33,094 bases of DNA from contig DATAXV010000163.1 in assembly GCA_036272915.1 (NCBI GenBank), positions 1-33,094 on the forward strand. The letters run 5' to 3'. How positions within the stretch are numbered: the stretch's first letter is position 1; each line of letters begins with the position of its first letter. Positions 19,045 through 26,718 of this stretch are shown piece by piece. Origin of the DNA: DATAXV01 sp036272915. GTDB taxonomy: Bacteria; Chloroflexota; Dormibacteria; Dormibacterales; Dormibacteraceae. Under the pieces are notes generated by a model, which saw only the letters and a program-made list of their open reading frames with translations, was not told the DNA's origin and ran no database searches. Both the position numbers and the translations under genes were made by a program.

Positions 19045-20037
19045 TCAGAGCCGCAGGATCCCGACTCCCGAATACCAGTGGCGGCCGGCGAGAAGATGGT
19101 CGACGACGGCGCGTTCCAGCCTCGTCCGTCGCGGCAGCGTCTCGACCGGGAGCTCGCGGTTGCCGAAGACGAAGCCGACCGGGCTCCGATCGCTCGGCTC
19201 CTCCTCGGTGTACTGGACGGTGAAGCGATGCTGGAAGGCGACGATGTTGGAACCGTCGCCCAGGTAGTCGGCGAGCTGCGGGTCGAGCAGCCAGGAATGG
19301 CAGGCGCCGACGGTGTAGGTCTCGTCCGGGAAGTGCCGGGGGAAGAACTCGGCCGCCCAGCACAGCGACTCCGCGACCGCCTCCGGCGTCATCGGGCCGC
19401 AGAAATCGGGGATGTGGATGTCGAGGCCGGGGCCGCCCGGTCCCACCCCGAGACCGGCCTCGGCGGCGGCGGTTCCGGTTCGGTCGCCGAGGCGGGCACG
19501 CTGGAACTGGAGGCGGCCCAGCTGGTAGATCTCGCCCCGGAAGTGGAGCTGGATCCAGCCCGGGCCGAGCAGGCCCCCGGTGCCATGGCGGCGCCGGTGG
19601 ATGGCCATGTGGCGGCCGAGGTCGGCCAGCGTGTGTCGCGACACCTCCTCCGGGATGCGGTGCGCCCGGTGGTAGGCGATCACGTGGGGCCTCGCCGCCA
19701 GGAAGACGAAGACCCAGAACTGCCGCCCGGCGGGGCCCAGCGATTCGGGCAGGAAGGGAAGCTCGAGATCCTCCCCGATGGAGCCGATGCCGCGGATGAA
19801 CCGGCGGGCGGACCGCTCGATCAGCCAGCGCAGCTCGTCGTCGCCGGTCATGCGGTCGCGCAGGCCCACGATCTCGTTGATGTCCTCGTGGGGGACGGCG
19901 AGATCGATCAGAGCCGGCAGCAGCCCGGTGGCGGGCGGCACCGCGACCTCCGCGGTCCCGCCGTCGTCGGCCTCGGTCGCCGACAGCCAGGCGGCCGTCT
20001 CCGGCTCCGACCGAAGCGCATCGAAGACACTTCCCAT
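19045..20037 (-). CDS. Acyltransferase-like protein (NAT_N / GNAT_C type)
   Basis: 330 residues. It resembles proteins annotated as acyltransferase domain-containing, with an N-terminal helical N-acyltransferase domain (DUF5596-like) followed by a GNAT-like C-terminal domain. Supporting segments are SRHTLADLGRHM, LHFRGEIYQLGRLQFQRARL, DIHIPDFCGPMTPEAV, HSWLLDPQLADYL and the ending AGRHWYSGVGILRL. The substrate is unknown. ATG 20037 is preceded by AGGAGGG at good spacing; ATG codons further upstream would extend into sequence that does not look coding. It lies 58 bp after the quinone oxidoreductase and 35 bp before the sulfatase on the same strand, probably one transcript. Family assignment is from remembered motif order. 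Confidence 0.78.
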   Translation of the reverse strand: MGSVFDALRSEPETAAWLSATEADDGGTAEVAVPPATGLLPALIDLAVPHEDINEIVGLRDRMTGDDELRWLIERSARRFIRGIGSIGEDLELPFLPESLGPAGRQFWVFVFLAARPHVIAYHRAHRIPEEVSRHTLADLGRHMAIHRRRHGTGGLLGPGWIQLHFRGEIYQLGRLQFQRARLGDRTGTAAAEAGLGVGPGGPGLDIHIPDFCGPMTPEAVAESLCWAAEFFPRHFPDETYTVGACHSWLLDPQLADYLGDGSNIVAFQHRFTVQYTEEEPSDRSPVGFVFGNRELPVETLPRRTRLERAVVDHLLAGRHWYSGVGILRL

Positions 20038-20095
20038 CGCCACCCTCCTCGCGCCCTTGGGCGCCATCATCCCGGACCGGATGGGCCGGGCGGTG

Positions 20096-21025
20096 TCAGA
20101 AGACGATGATCGCCCGGCCGCGCAGGCCTCCCGCCGCCATGCGCTCCTGTGCCGCCACGACCTGCTCTGGAGCGTACTCGGCCGCGACCCTGAGCGTGAT
20201 CCGGCCGAGCGACGCCATGTCCCGCAGCCGCTCCAACCAGTCGGTCCGTTCCAGCGCATTCCTCACGAAGACCACCTCGATCCGGATGCCGCGTTCGACC
20301 TCTCCGCCGGCCCACCCGCGGACCACCGCCATCGCCCCGCCGTCGCGGAGGGCGGGGAAGACCGCGGACCCGAGGACGGCGGCGTCGAAGAGCCCGTCGA
20401 CCCCTCCGGGCACCGTCCTGCGCACGGCGTCGTTGAAGCCGGCGCCCCTGGGCACGACCACGTCGGCCCCGAAGCCGCGGACCAGCGCCTCGTCGGCGGG
20501 CGAGGCGTCGGCGAGGACGCGCAGGCCGAGGTCCCTGGCCAGCGGGATCACGTAGGAGGAGAGCAGGCCGGCGCCGCCGGTCACCGCCAGGGTGCCGCCG
20601 CGGGCGAGCGCGAGCTGCTCAAGCCCGAGCTGGGCGGTGACGCCGTTCATGGGCAGAGTCGCCGCCTGGGCCAGCGTCGCTCCCTCGGGGATGGTGACGG
20701 CGGATGCGGCCGGGATCACGACCAGCTCGGCCTGGGCGCCGCCCTCGGGGCGCCGGGGATTGACCACGGCCATCACGCGATCGCCGGGATGGAGCCGCTC
20801 GACGCCGGGGCCGATCGACTCGACGGTGCCGGCGGCGTCCATGCCCGGCACCCAGGGCGGGGCCAGGCCCTCGGCGCCGCGGTCGCGAAGGAGGATGTCG
20901 GTCGGGTTCACCGCCGCCGCCGCCACCGAGATCCGGATCTCTCCGGGACCCGCCTCACGGACGTCGCGGTGCCCGACCTCGAGCACCTCGGGTCCGCCTG
21001 CTCTGGTGATGGTGATCGCGCGCAT
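20096..21025 (-). CDS. Zinc-free quinone oxidoreductase (MDR superfamily)
   Basis: 309 residues of the medium-chain dehydrogenase/reductase fold, quinone-reductase type, using NADPH. The N-terminal GroES-like part contains AAAVNPTDILLRDRG and GMDAAGTVESIGPGVERLHPGDRV. The nucleotide-binding motif is LAVTGGAGLLSSYVIPLA. The zinc ligands of alcohol dehydrogenases are absent. I chose ATG 21025 because TAGCAT lies 7 bp upstream with no Shine-Dalgarno, the leaderless pattern seen repeatedly here; the in-frame ATG 21034 lies inside that hexamer. It heads the minus-strand run with the acyltransferase-like protein, the sulfatase and the luciferase-like gene, and diverges from folE. Confidence 0.85.
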   Translation of the reverse strand: MRAITITRAGGPEVLEVGHRDVREAGPGEIRISVAAAAVNPTDILLRDRGAEGLAPPWVPGMDAAGTVESIGPGVERLHPGDRVMAVVNPRRPEGGAQAELVVIPAASAVTIPEGATLAQAATLPMNGVTAQLGLEQLALARGGTLAVTGGAGLLSSYVIPLARDLGLRVLADASPADEALVRGFGADVVVPRGAGFNDAVRRTVPGGVDGLFDAAVLGSAVFPALRDGGAMAVVRGWAGGEVERGIRIEVVFVRNALERTDWLERLRDMASLGRITLRVAAEYAPEQVVAAQERMAAGGLRGRAIIVF

Positions 21026-21032
21026 CGCAGGC

Positions 21033-21038
21033 ATGCTA
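21033..21038 (-). promoter_or_regulatory. Predicted -10 of the quinone oxidoreductase gene
   Basis: On the minus strand TAGCAT (TANNNT) lies 7 bp before ATG 21025. The same hexamer and nearly the same spacing occur before the Clp operon. Confidence 0.45.
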
Positions 21039-21084
21039 CGGACTCCGCCGCAGGCGGCTGGAATGGCGGGCACGATCAACCCGG

Positions 21085-21090
21085 TACGTT
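21085..21090 (+). promoter_or_regulatory. Predicted -10 of the folE transcript
   Basis: TACGTT (TANNNT) lies 6 bp before ATG 21097, the start of a 31-codon frame that ends at the folE start. If used, the mRNA would begin at or near that ATG. Confidence 0.35.
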
Positions 21091-21096
21091 GACGGT

Positions 21097-21192
21097 ATGC
21101 ATCGAACGCGGCCGCCCTCGACGCGACCGGAGATCGACCCCGGTCCGGGCGGCGTCCGGAACCACCGGACCACCATCCAGGAGGCCCCATGA
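21097..21192 (+). CDS. Possible 31-residue leader peptide upstream of folE
   Basis: An open frame of 31 codons, MHRTRPPSTRPEIDPGPGGV onward, rich in Arg and Pro. It starts 6 bp after TACGTT and ends in TGA overlapping the folE ATG as ATGA. It is not in the folE frame. Translation of it would deliver ribosomes to the folE start, which also has its own AGGAGG at 21179-21184. The peptide resembles no known protein to me. It could be chance; the exact ATGA overlap and promoter-like spacing are the only evidence. Confidence 0.3.
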   Translation: MHRTRPPSTRPEIDPGPGGVRNHRTTIQEAP

Positions 21193-21869
21193 GCCAACCT
21201 CCACGCCAGCGATCAGCCCTCGACAGCACCGCCGACGGACCGGACGGCAGCCCCTGGCCCGATCTCGACGGCAGCGATGCCGTCGTCGACGAGACCCGCA
21301 TCGACCTCCCCGCCGCCGAGCGCGCCGCCCGCTCCTTCCTGGAGGCGCTGGGCGTTGACCTGACCAGGGACGGGCTCGACGCCACGCCCCGGCGCATGGC
21401 CCAGGCCTACGCCGAGCTCCTGTCCTCCCGGCCCTTCCGGCTGACCACCTTCCCCAACGAGGAGGGGTACGACGAGCTGGTGGTGGCCAGGGACATCCCG
21501 GTCCGGTCCGTCTGCGAGCACCACCTGCTGCCCTTCGTCGGCATCGCCCATGTCGGCTACCTGCCCGGCGATCGGATCGTCGGCCTCTCCAAGCTGGCCC
21601 GCATCGTCGAGCACATGGGCTCGCGACCGCAGACCCAGGAGCGCCTGACCAAGCAGGTCGCGGAGTGGCTGCAGACCCGCCTCGGGCCGCGTGGGGTGGG
21701 GGTGGTGATCGAGGCCGAGCACACCTGCATGACCCTGCGCGGCGCCCGCGCCGCCGGAAGCCGGACCGTCACCTCGACCCTCCTCGGCACGCTCCGCAAC
21801 GACGCCCGGTCGCGGGCCGAGTTCCTGGCCCTGGCCGGGGTCTCCCGCGAATCGACGTGGCGGCCGTAG
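21189..21869 (+). CDS. folE: GTP cyclohydrolase I
   Basis: 226 residues. It converts GTP to dihydroneopterin triphosphate, the first step of folate synthesis. The catalytic zinc ligands are visible in RSVCEHHLLPFVG (Cys and His, about residues 98-110) and in the later EHTCMTLRGAR segment (Cys, near 177-187). The GDRIVGLSKLARIVE motif is also diagnostic. An N-terminal tail of about 45 residues (hydrophilic, Ser/Asp-rich) precedes the family core. ATG 21189 has AGGAGG four bases upstream. Its 3' end overlaps the folP2-type gene by 13 bp, so the two are probably co-translated. Confidence 0.95.
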   Translation: MSQPPRQRSALDSTADGPDGSPWPDLDGSDAVVDETRIDLPAAERAARSFLEALGVDLTRDGLDATPRRMAQAYAELLSSRPFRLTTFPNEEGYDELVVARDIPVRSVCEHHLLPFVGIAHVGYLPGDRIVGLSKLARIVEHMGSRPQTQERLTKQVAEWLQTRLGPRGVGVVIEAEHTCMTLRGARAAGSRTVTSTLLGTLRNDARSRAEFLALAGVSRESTWRP

Positions 21870-22744
21870 ACGGTACCCGGGCGCCGCTCCGGCTGGGCCG
21901 GCGCACCTTCGGACCGGGCGAGCTGGTGGTGATGGCGATCGTCAACCGCACGCCCGACTCCTTCTACGACCGGGGCGCCACCTACGCGGTCGAGGCGGCG
22001 GTCGGAGCCGCCGAGCGTGCGCTCGACGCCGGCGCCGGGATCATCGACATCGGCGGGGTCAAGGCCGGACCTGGCGACGAGGTCTCGGTCGCCGAGGAGA
22101 TCGAGCGGGTGATCCCCGCGATCGCCGCCCTCCGCCGTCGCCGCCCGGACGTGGTGATCAGCGTCGACACCTGGCGCGCCGGGGTCGGGCTGGCCGCGGT
22201 CGAGGCCGGCGCCGACCTCATCAACGACGCCTGGGAGGGCTTCGACCCGCAGCTGGCCGAGGTCGCCGCGGGCACCGGCGCCGGGCTCGTCTGCACCCAC
22301 GCCGGCCACCACGCGCCGCGGACGCTGCCCGACCGGCCCCGCTACGCCGACGTCGTCGCCGACATCATTCGGACGACCGGTGACCTCGCCGCCCGCGCCG
22401 TCGCCCTCGGCGCCCGGCCGGACGGGATCATCGTCGATGCCGGGCTCGACTTCGGCAAGACCACCGCCCAGTCGCTGGAGACGATCCGCCGGATGGACGA
22501 GATCGCGGCCATGGGCTGGCCGGTCCTTCTCGCCGCCTCCAACAAGGACGTGGTCGGCGAGACCCTCGACGTGCCGGTCGTGGAGCGGCTGCCGGGTACG
22601 CTGGCGATCACCGCGCTGTCGGCGTGGCTCGGCGCGACCCTGTTCCGCGCCCACAACGTCGTCGAGACCCGCCAGGTGCTGGACATGGTCGCCTCGGTCA
22701 GGGGTGACCGGGCGCCCGCGGCCGCCCGCCGCGGCCTCGACTGA
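21857..22744 (+). CDS. folP2: Dihydropteroate synthase homologue, FolP2 type
   Basis: 295 residues of the pterin-binding TIM barrel. It resembles mycobacterial FolP2 more than FolP1: MAIVNRTPDSFYDRGATY, then DIGGVKAGPGDEVS in place of the GGESTRPG loop of true dihydropteroate synthases, and LAASNKDVVGETL near the C-terminus. FolP2 of mycobacteria has been reported not to supply normal synthase activity, so folate synthesis by this protein is uncertain. Adjacency to folE would suit a pterin-related role. GTG 21857 overlaps folE; it gives a short N-terminal strand (MAAVDGTRAPLRLG) before the barrel, as in FolP2 proteins. Longer in-frame starts lie within folE. Confidence 0.85.
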   Translation: MAAVDGTRAPLRLGRRTFGPGELVVMAIVNRTPDSFYDRGATYAVEAAVGAAERALDAGAGIIDIGGVKAGPGDEVSVAEEIERVIPAIAALRRRRPDVVISVDTWRAGVGLAAVEAGADLINDAWEGFDPQLAEVAAGTGAGLVCTHAGHHAPRTLPDRPRYADVVADIIRTTGDLAARAVALGARPDGIIVDAGLDFGKTTAQSLETIRRMDEIAAMGWPVLLAASNKDVVGETLDVPVVERLPGTLAITALSAWLGATLFRAHNVVETRQVLDMVASVRGDRAPAAARRGLD

Positions 22745-22770
22745 GGACGCGGCGGGAGACCACCCCTCAG
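22741..22770. terminator. Weak inverted repeat between convergent folP2 and VOC genes
   Basis: CTGAGG (22741-22746) and CCTCAG (22765-22770) overlap the stop codons of the two converging genes, which are 22 bp apart. The stem is only 6 bp with an 18-base loop, so termination is a guess. Confidence 0.25.
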
Positions 22771-23201
22771 CGCGCCGCCCAGTCCCGCTCGGCCTTCGCC
22801 TGCGGTGATCCGGCGGCGATCTGCATGAGCTCGACGGCGTTGCCGTCGGGGTCGTCGATCCAGTACTGCCAGTTCCCGTCCATCCCCTGCTTCGGCTCGC
22901 CCTCGACGGCGAGGCCGCGGGAGCGTAGCTCGGCCAGGGTGGCGGGCAGGTCGTCGACGACCAGGCAGAAGTGGTTGTAGCCGGTCCGCCGGCTGCGCGC
23001 CGGGGCCTCGGTCCCCTCGCCGCCGGGGAAGAGCTCGATGAACTGGCCGGGGGCCAGCTGCAGGTAGACGATCCACGGTGAGACCTCGCCGTCGCGCTCC
23101 AGCCGGAAGGCCTCCTCGAAGCCGAGTCGGCCGCAGTAGAAGTCGAGCGACCGGTCGAGGTCGGAGATGCGGAAGGCGACGTGGCCGATGGCGGTGATCA
23201 T
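22767..23201 (-). CDS. VOC-family (glyoxalase-like) protein
   Basis: 144 residues with the paired beta-alpha-beta-beta-beta modules of the vicinal oxygen chelate fold. It begins MITAIGHVAFRISDLDRSLD, with FYCGRLGFEEAF next. The likely metal ligands are His7 (GHVAF), the Glu of FIELFPGG, the His of NHFCLVV and the Glu of GNAVELMQ, the usual four-ligand set. The reaction could be glyoxalase I-like, dioxygenase or another; the sequence does not decide. ATG 23201 is preceded by CTGGAGAG at about 6 bp. It lies 46 bp after the unknown gene 23248-24198 on the same strand. Confidence 0.85.
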   Translation of the reverse strand: MITAIGHVAFRISDLDRSLDFYCGRLGFEEAFRLERDGEVSPWIVYLQLAPGQFIELFPGGEGTEAPARSRRTGYNHFCLVVDDLPATLAELRSRGLAVEGEPKQGMDGNWQYWIDDPDGNAVELMQIAAGSPQAKAERDWAAR

Positions 23202-23247
23202 GTGGCTCTCCAGGTGACCGATGAACGGGGGCGCGGGCGCCGCGGGA

Positions 23248-24198
23248 TCAGCCCTCGGCGACCAGGGACCAGACCCACCCGATGCTGCGGGTCGGTGAGC
23301 GGTGCTGCTCGATGAGGGCGACCGCGCCACCCGGCATCAGGGCCTGGCCGAAGCGGCGCTCGTGGATGAGGGCGAGCGCGTCCGTCAGCCCGTCGGCGGG
23401 CAGCAGCGCCTCCATCGTCCTCTGCAGGAAGGCCCAGGCCTCATCCGCCTCCAGCTGCCGGTTCTCGGGATAGAACCAGGTCACCTGGAGGAGGCCCACG
23501 TTCTCGGCGTCGAAGGCGAGATAGGTGATCTGGGGGATGGGCCGGCCCACCTCGGCCTTTCCTCGCAGCGTGTGCTGGGAGCGCTCGCCCATCTGCATCG
23601 CCCCGCCGTCGGCCATGCCCTCGGCCGATCCCACGGCGAGGACCGCCGTGGTGGTGACGGGGCTGGTCATCTGCAGGTCCGGTTCCGAGCCGGTGGCCGC
23701 CCGCTCCTCGGCGAACCTCACCGTGAGGTCGAGGCGCTCGGCGTCGGATTCGCTGGATGCGGCGAGGATCAGGTGCGTGGCACCCAGGTTCGTGATGCCG
23801 CCGCGCGGATGGGTGGCGATCCACTGGCCGGCCGCGTCCAGCTGGTCCGTGGGGAGCAGCGCACCGAGGACCTCGAACATGTAGGCCATGACCTCGTCGG
23901 ACCGGATCGTCCCGGTCGGCCCGGAGCGGGCGATCTGGACCCGCTGGGCGTGGCTCTGATCCGGCCCCCAGGAGAGGATCGTCCACGCCCCGGTCTCCTT
24001 CTTGCGCTCGCGCAGGCTGCGGACCCAGGCGCCCTGGTAGGTGCCGTCTGCGGCTCGCTTGGGAGTACCGGTCCCCAGGCCCAGCCGGCCGGCCACCTCG
24101 ATCATCCCGCTGATGTCGGGGAGGCCGGCGATGTCGGCCAGCGGTGTCGATCCGGTGTCGGGCTCCGCCGCGGGTCGGCGCCGGCTCCAGAAGGGCAT
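23248..24198 (-). CDS. Hypothetical protein, 316 residues
   Basis: I do not recognise a family. The protein starts MPFWSRRRPAAEP and has no clear membrane segment or signal peptide. The middle and C-terminal parts look like a mixed alpha/beta cytoplasmic protein, with segments such as TNLGATHLILAASSES, VTTTAVLAVGSAEG and QVTWFYPENRQLEADEAWAF. ATG 24198 is the first Met after which third-position GC is high; no strong Shine-Dalgarno or TANNNT element is visible, so the start is less certain. It is followed by the VOC gene and diverges from the TetR gene at 24323, so the TetR operator region may also affect it. Confidence 0.6.
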   Translation of the reverse strand: MPFWSRRRPAAEPDTGSTPLADIAGLPDISGMIEVAGRLGLGTGTPKRAADGTYQGAWVRSLRERKKETGAWTILSWGPDQSHAQRVQIARSGPTGTIRSDEVMAYMFEVLGALLPTDQLDAAGQWIATHPRGGITNLGATHLILAASSESDAERLDLTVRFAEERAATGSEPDLQMTSPVTTTAVLAVGSAEGMADGGAMQMGERSQHTLRGKAEVGRPIPQITYLAFDAENVGLLQVTWFYPENRQLEADEAWAFLQRTMEALLPADGLTDALALIHERRFGQALMPGGAVALIEQHRSPTRSIGWVWSLVAEG

Positions 24199-24285
24199 GG
24201 GCCAAGACTGCCATACCGGCGCTGCCGGATTCCTCCCGAATCGTCCTCGGTGGGGGGGTGGCGTGGTACCCGCGGTCCGTCGGTG

Positions 24286-24314
24286 TTGACAGTTCATCCC
24301 TGAGGCAGTAAACA
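24286..24314 (+). promoter_or_regulatory. Promoter of the second TetR gene
   Basis: TTGACA (24286-24291), a 17 bp spacer and TAAACA (24309-24314), which ends 8 bp before ATG 24323. The -35 is a perfect consensus, the -10 partial. The geometry implies a leaderless message, and the -10 lies inside the operator palindrome. Confidence 0.6.
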
Positions 24315-24322
24315 TTTACTGC
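24305..24322. promoter_or_regulatory. Perfect 18 bp palindromic operator of TetR
   Basis: GCAGTAAA-CA-TTTACTGC is an uninterrupted palindrome ending one base before the TetR ATG and covering its -10. Bound repressor would block its own promoter. Size and position are classic for TetR autoregulation. Confidence 0.75.
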
Positions 24323-24937
24323 ATGGCCTCGACAACAGGAAGGGACACGCGGCAGGTCCTGCTGGGGGCGGCGGCCGAGGAGTTCGCACGGCACGGGCTT
24401 CAGGGCGCGAGGGTGCATGAGATCGTCCGGCGGGCGGACGTCAACGAGCGGATGATCTATCACCACTTCGGCAGCAAGCAGGGCCTGTACCGCGCCGTGC
24501 TGGAGGACCAGTGGCTGGGTGGCCTCGGATCCTGGGAGCCGGAGCTGAAGGAGGCCGCGTCGCTGGGTCCGCAGCAGGGTTTGCGGATGGTGCTCGAGCG
24601 CCTGTTTGAGCACACGCTGGTCGAACGGCCGCTGTTTGCGCGGCTGGCCCTGCAGGACGCGCTGAACGAGTGGGACGGGGTGCCACAGGTCTCCCTCTCC
24701 CAGATTCCAGAGGGGCTGGGTGAGCTGTACCGGAGAGGGCAGGAGGAGGGCGTCCTGCGCGCCGACTGCGACTTCGAGACCTTCTACCTGAGCGCGCTCG
24801 GGGCGCTGGCCGGCATCGGCATCATCGGTCCGCGGTTCTCGGACATCCGGGAGCGGGCGAAGCGTGATCCCGATTACATGGTCCAGTTGCGGGACCGCAC
24901 GCTTTCGCTTCTGTTCGAGGGGGTGACGACGCGATGA
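24323..24937 (+). CDS. TetR-family transcriptional regulator
   Basis: 204 residues. The helix-turn-helix domain is clear at about residues 9-55: RQVLLGAAAEEFARHGLQGA, then VHEIVRRADVNERMIYHHFGSKQGLYRAV. The remainder is the helical ligand-binding domain. The ATG immediately follows a perfect 18 bp palindrome and a TTGACA-17-TAAACA promoter, so autoregulation and a leaderless mRNA are expected. Its stop overlaps the ATG of a flavoprotein stub (24934), and an alpha/beta hydrolase begins 187 bp further on. The hydrolase is the probable co-regulated or co-transcribed target. The ligand is unknown. Confidence 0.9.
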   Translation: MASTTGRDTRQVLLGAAAEEFARHGLQGARVHEIVRRADVNERMIYHHFGSKQGLYRAVLEDQWLGGLGSWEPELKEAASLGPQQGLRMVLERLFEHTLVERPLFARLALQDALNEWDGVPQVSLSQIPEGLGELYRRGQEEGVLRADCDFETFYLSALGALAGIGIIGPRFSDIRERAKRDPDYMVQLRDRTLSLLFEGVTTR

Positions 24938-24975
24938 CCGCCGATGCCGTCATCGTCGGTGCCGGCCCCTCCGGC
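24934..24975 (+). pseudogene. N-terminal stub of a flavin- or NAD(P)-binding oxidoreductase
   Basis: An ATG overlapping the TetR stop (ATGA) starts MTADAVIVGAGPSG, a textbook dinucleotide-binding beta strand and glycine loop. The next codons (WGAPPRRRLFWRLASP) no longer fit the fold in this or other frames, and the downstream hydrolase starts at 25124. Inference: an oxidoreductase gene once coupled to TetR was removed by an internal deletion, leaving about 14 codons. Confidence 0.5.
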
Positions 24976-25123
24976 TGGGGTGCTCCGCCTCGCCGACGCC
25001 TCTTTTGGCGCTTGGCGTCCCCCTGCCCCGACCTCGCGGGCGAAGCCGCCCATGTCCACATCCTGCCCGGCGGGGCGGGCCTGTGCACCGAGCTTCAGGA
25101 CTCCGCCCCCAAAGGAGATCGAA

Positions 25124-26383
25124 ATGGCAGCGACCGAGAAAGCGAACTCTCAATTCCGGCAGGAAGCCACGGTCTTCATGTCGAGCGCCGGCCTGCCTGG
25201 CCGATTCGGGTCGAACTTCGACTTTCAGCTCGCCACCATCCTCGGCGTGTCGCCCTACGGGGGCGCGGCCGTCGGCGAGTGCTACGCGACCATCTCGAAG
25301 GTCAGGGATGGCGATGTGCGGGGATGGGGCGATGCGTGGGAGGAGACGGCAACCCGCATCGAGGAGACGGCCTCGAGGTGTGAGTCCGAGGGCCATGGGA
25401 TCAGCGCCGCCGAGGCGTATCTGCGTGCCTCGACCTACTGGCGAGCGGCAGGGTTCTTTCACGAGAGGACCGACAAGAACCGGATCGCGTTCTGGAACCG
25501 GCACCGCCAGAGCTTCCGCTCCGGTGCCCGTCTGGCCGGGTTCCTCTGTGAGGCCATCGACATTCCGTTCGAGAATGGAAAGACCCTGCCCGGCTACTTC
25601 GTCAAGGCCTCGGAGACGATGGAGCCGCGTGCCACCGCCATCATCCTCGGCGGTGGCGACACGACCCCCGAGGAGCACTACTTCACCACGGGAGCGGCCG
25701 CCGTGCGGCGCGGCTACAACGCGCTCCTGATCGAGATCCCGGGCCAGCGCGGCGCCTACTACTCCGACCCGGAGCTGACGTTCCGACCCGACATCGATGT
25801 GCAGTTCCGCTACATCGTCGACTATGCCCTGAGTCGCGCGGACGTCAAGCCAGAACACCTCTCCCTGACCGGGTACAGCATGGGCGGCCTCTTCGCCCCG
25901 CGAGCCATGGCCGGTGAGAAGCGCATCAAGGCGATGGTGGCCAGCTGTCTCACCCCGTCATTTCTCCCGGGGATCATGAGCCTGATCGGTCTCGACCCCG
26001 ATGAGCCCTACGCGGACAGGACCGACCTCGAGTCGCTCGCCGATCAGGCCTCGCCGATGGCCCGCCTGCTCCTCGGCGACATACGCGAACGCTTCGGGAT
26101 GCTGGACCGCCCGGTACGCGACTACCTCGACTACCTCAAGGAATTCGACCTGTGGGGCCTGGAGGACAAGATCACCTGCCCGGTCCTCAACGTCGGAGGG
26201 GAAGGCGAGGGCGCCATGGTCACCGACGCTCGCAGGTTCTATGAGCTCCTCAGGGGACCAAAGCGCGCCCGTCTCATCAAGGAGACCGAGGGAGGCGAAG
26301 CTCACTGCGCGATGAACAACCGCAACCTCGGCAATCAGATCGAGTTCGACTTTCTCGACGACGTCTTTTCGGGGACCGCGTGA
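25124..26383 (+). CDS. Alpha/beta hydrolase with N-terminal helical domain
   Basis: 419 residues. An N-terminal all-helical part (about 1-145) precedes the hydrolase core, the layout of 2,6-dihydropseudooxynicotine hydrolase and FrsA-like enzymes. The nucleophile elbow is GYSMGG (Ser near 257). A late Asp or Glu in the VGGEGEGAMVTDAR segment and the His of GGEAHCAMNNRN (about 390) would complete a triad. The oxyanion strand is ATAIILGGGDTT. The reaction may be C-C or ester bond cleavage, but the substrate cannot be read. ATG 25124 follows AAAGGAG at 6 bp; longer in-frame readings lack plausible coding. It lies downstream of a TetR gene and probably belongs to a small catabolic or detoxification unit. 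Confidence 0.82.
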   Translation: MAATEKANSQFRQEATVFMSSAGLPGRFGSNFDFQLATILGVSPYGGAAVGECYATISKVRDGDVRGWGDAWEETATRIEETASRCESEGHGISAAEAYLRASTYWRAAGFFHERTDKNRIAFWNRHRQSFRSGARLAGFLCEAIDIPFENGKTLPGYFVKASETMEPRATAIILGGGDTTPEEHYFTTGAAAVRRGYNALLIEIPGQRGAYYSDPELTFRPDIDVQFRYIVDYALSRADVKPEHLSLTGYSMGGLFAPRAMAGEKRIKAMVASCLTPSFLPGIMSLIGLDPDEPYADRTDLESLADQASPMARLLLGDIRERFGMLDRPVRDYLDYLKEFDLWGLEDKITCPVLNVGGEGEGAMVTDARRFYELLRGPKRARLIKETEGGEAHCAMNNRNLGNQIEFDFLDDVFSGTA

Positions 26384-26494
26384 CCTCGGTCACCACGGAC
26401 GCCGCCGCTTGGACAGGAAACGGCCGCCGACCATCGACGAGCGCGTTTCGCCATGGCTCGCGGCCCAACGATGCAATCTGGGACCGAGTGGCTC

Positions 26495-26519
26495 GCTGGG
26501 GGGCATGAGGCCCCCCAGC
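26495..26519 (+). terminator. GC hairpin downstream of the hydrolase gene
   Basis: GCTGGGGGG (26495-26503) and CCCCCCAGC (26511-26519) form a perfect 9 bp stem with a 7-base loop. It lies 112 bp after the hydrolase stop and before the argH promoter. No T-run follows. Confidence 0.5.
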
Positions 26520-26704
26520 TCCACGGTCACCGGCACCGGGCCCGGCTGCCCGTCCCGCACGTCCCCGTCTCCGCCCACGCCGCGTGGGCGCGCCGGGCTC
26601 GACGGGGGGCGCCGGGCCCTCGCGTCGCGGGGACGGCCCGCGGTCCGAAGGGGTTGATCGGTCGTCGCCGACCGGCCGCCGGAGGCGGCCCCGGCCCGAC
26701 CCGT

Positions 26705-26710
26705 TACCCT
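26705..26710 (+). promoter_or_regulatory. Predicted -10 of argH (leaderless)
   Basis: TACCCT (TANNNT) ends 8 bp before ATG 26719. There is no Shine-Dalgarno of useful strength, and no ARG box is seen here. Confidence 0.45.
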
Positions 26711-26718
26711 TGAGCGGG

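Larger units (their letters stand above)
26384..26718. other. 335 bp gene-free spacer
   Basis: Between the hydrolase and argH. It holds a GC-rich hairpin (26495-26519) and the argH -10 element. No reading frame in it looks protein-like, and no RNA gene is recognised. Confidence 0.6.
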
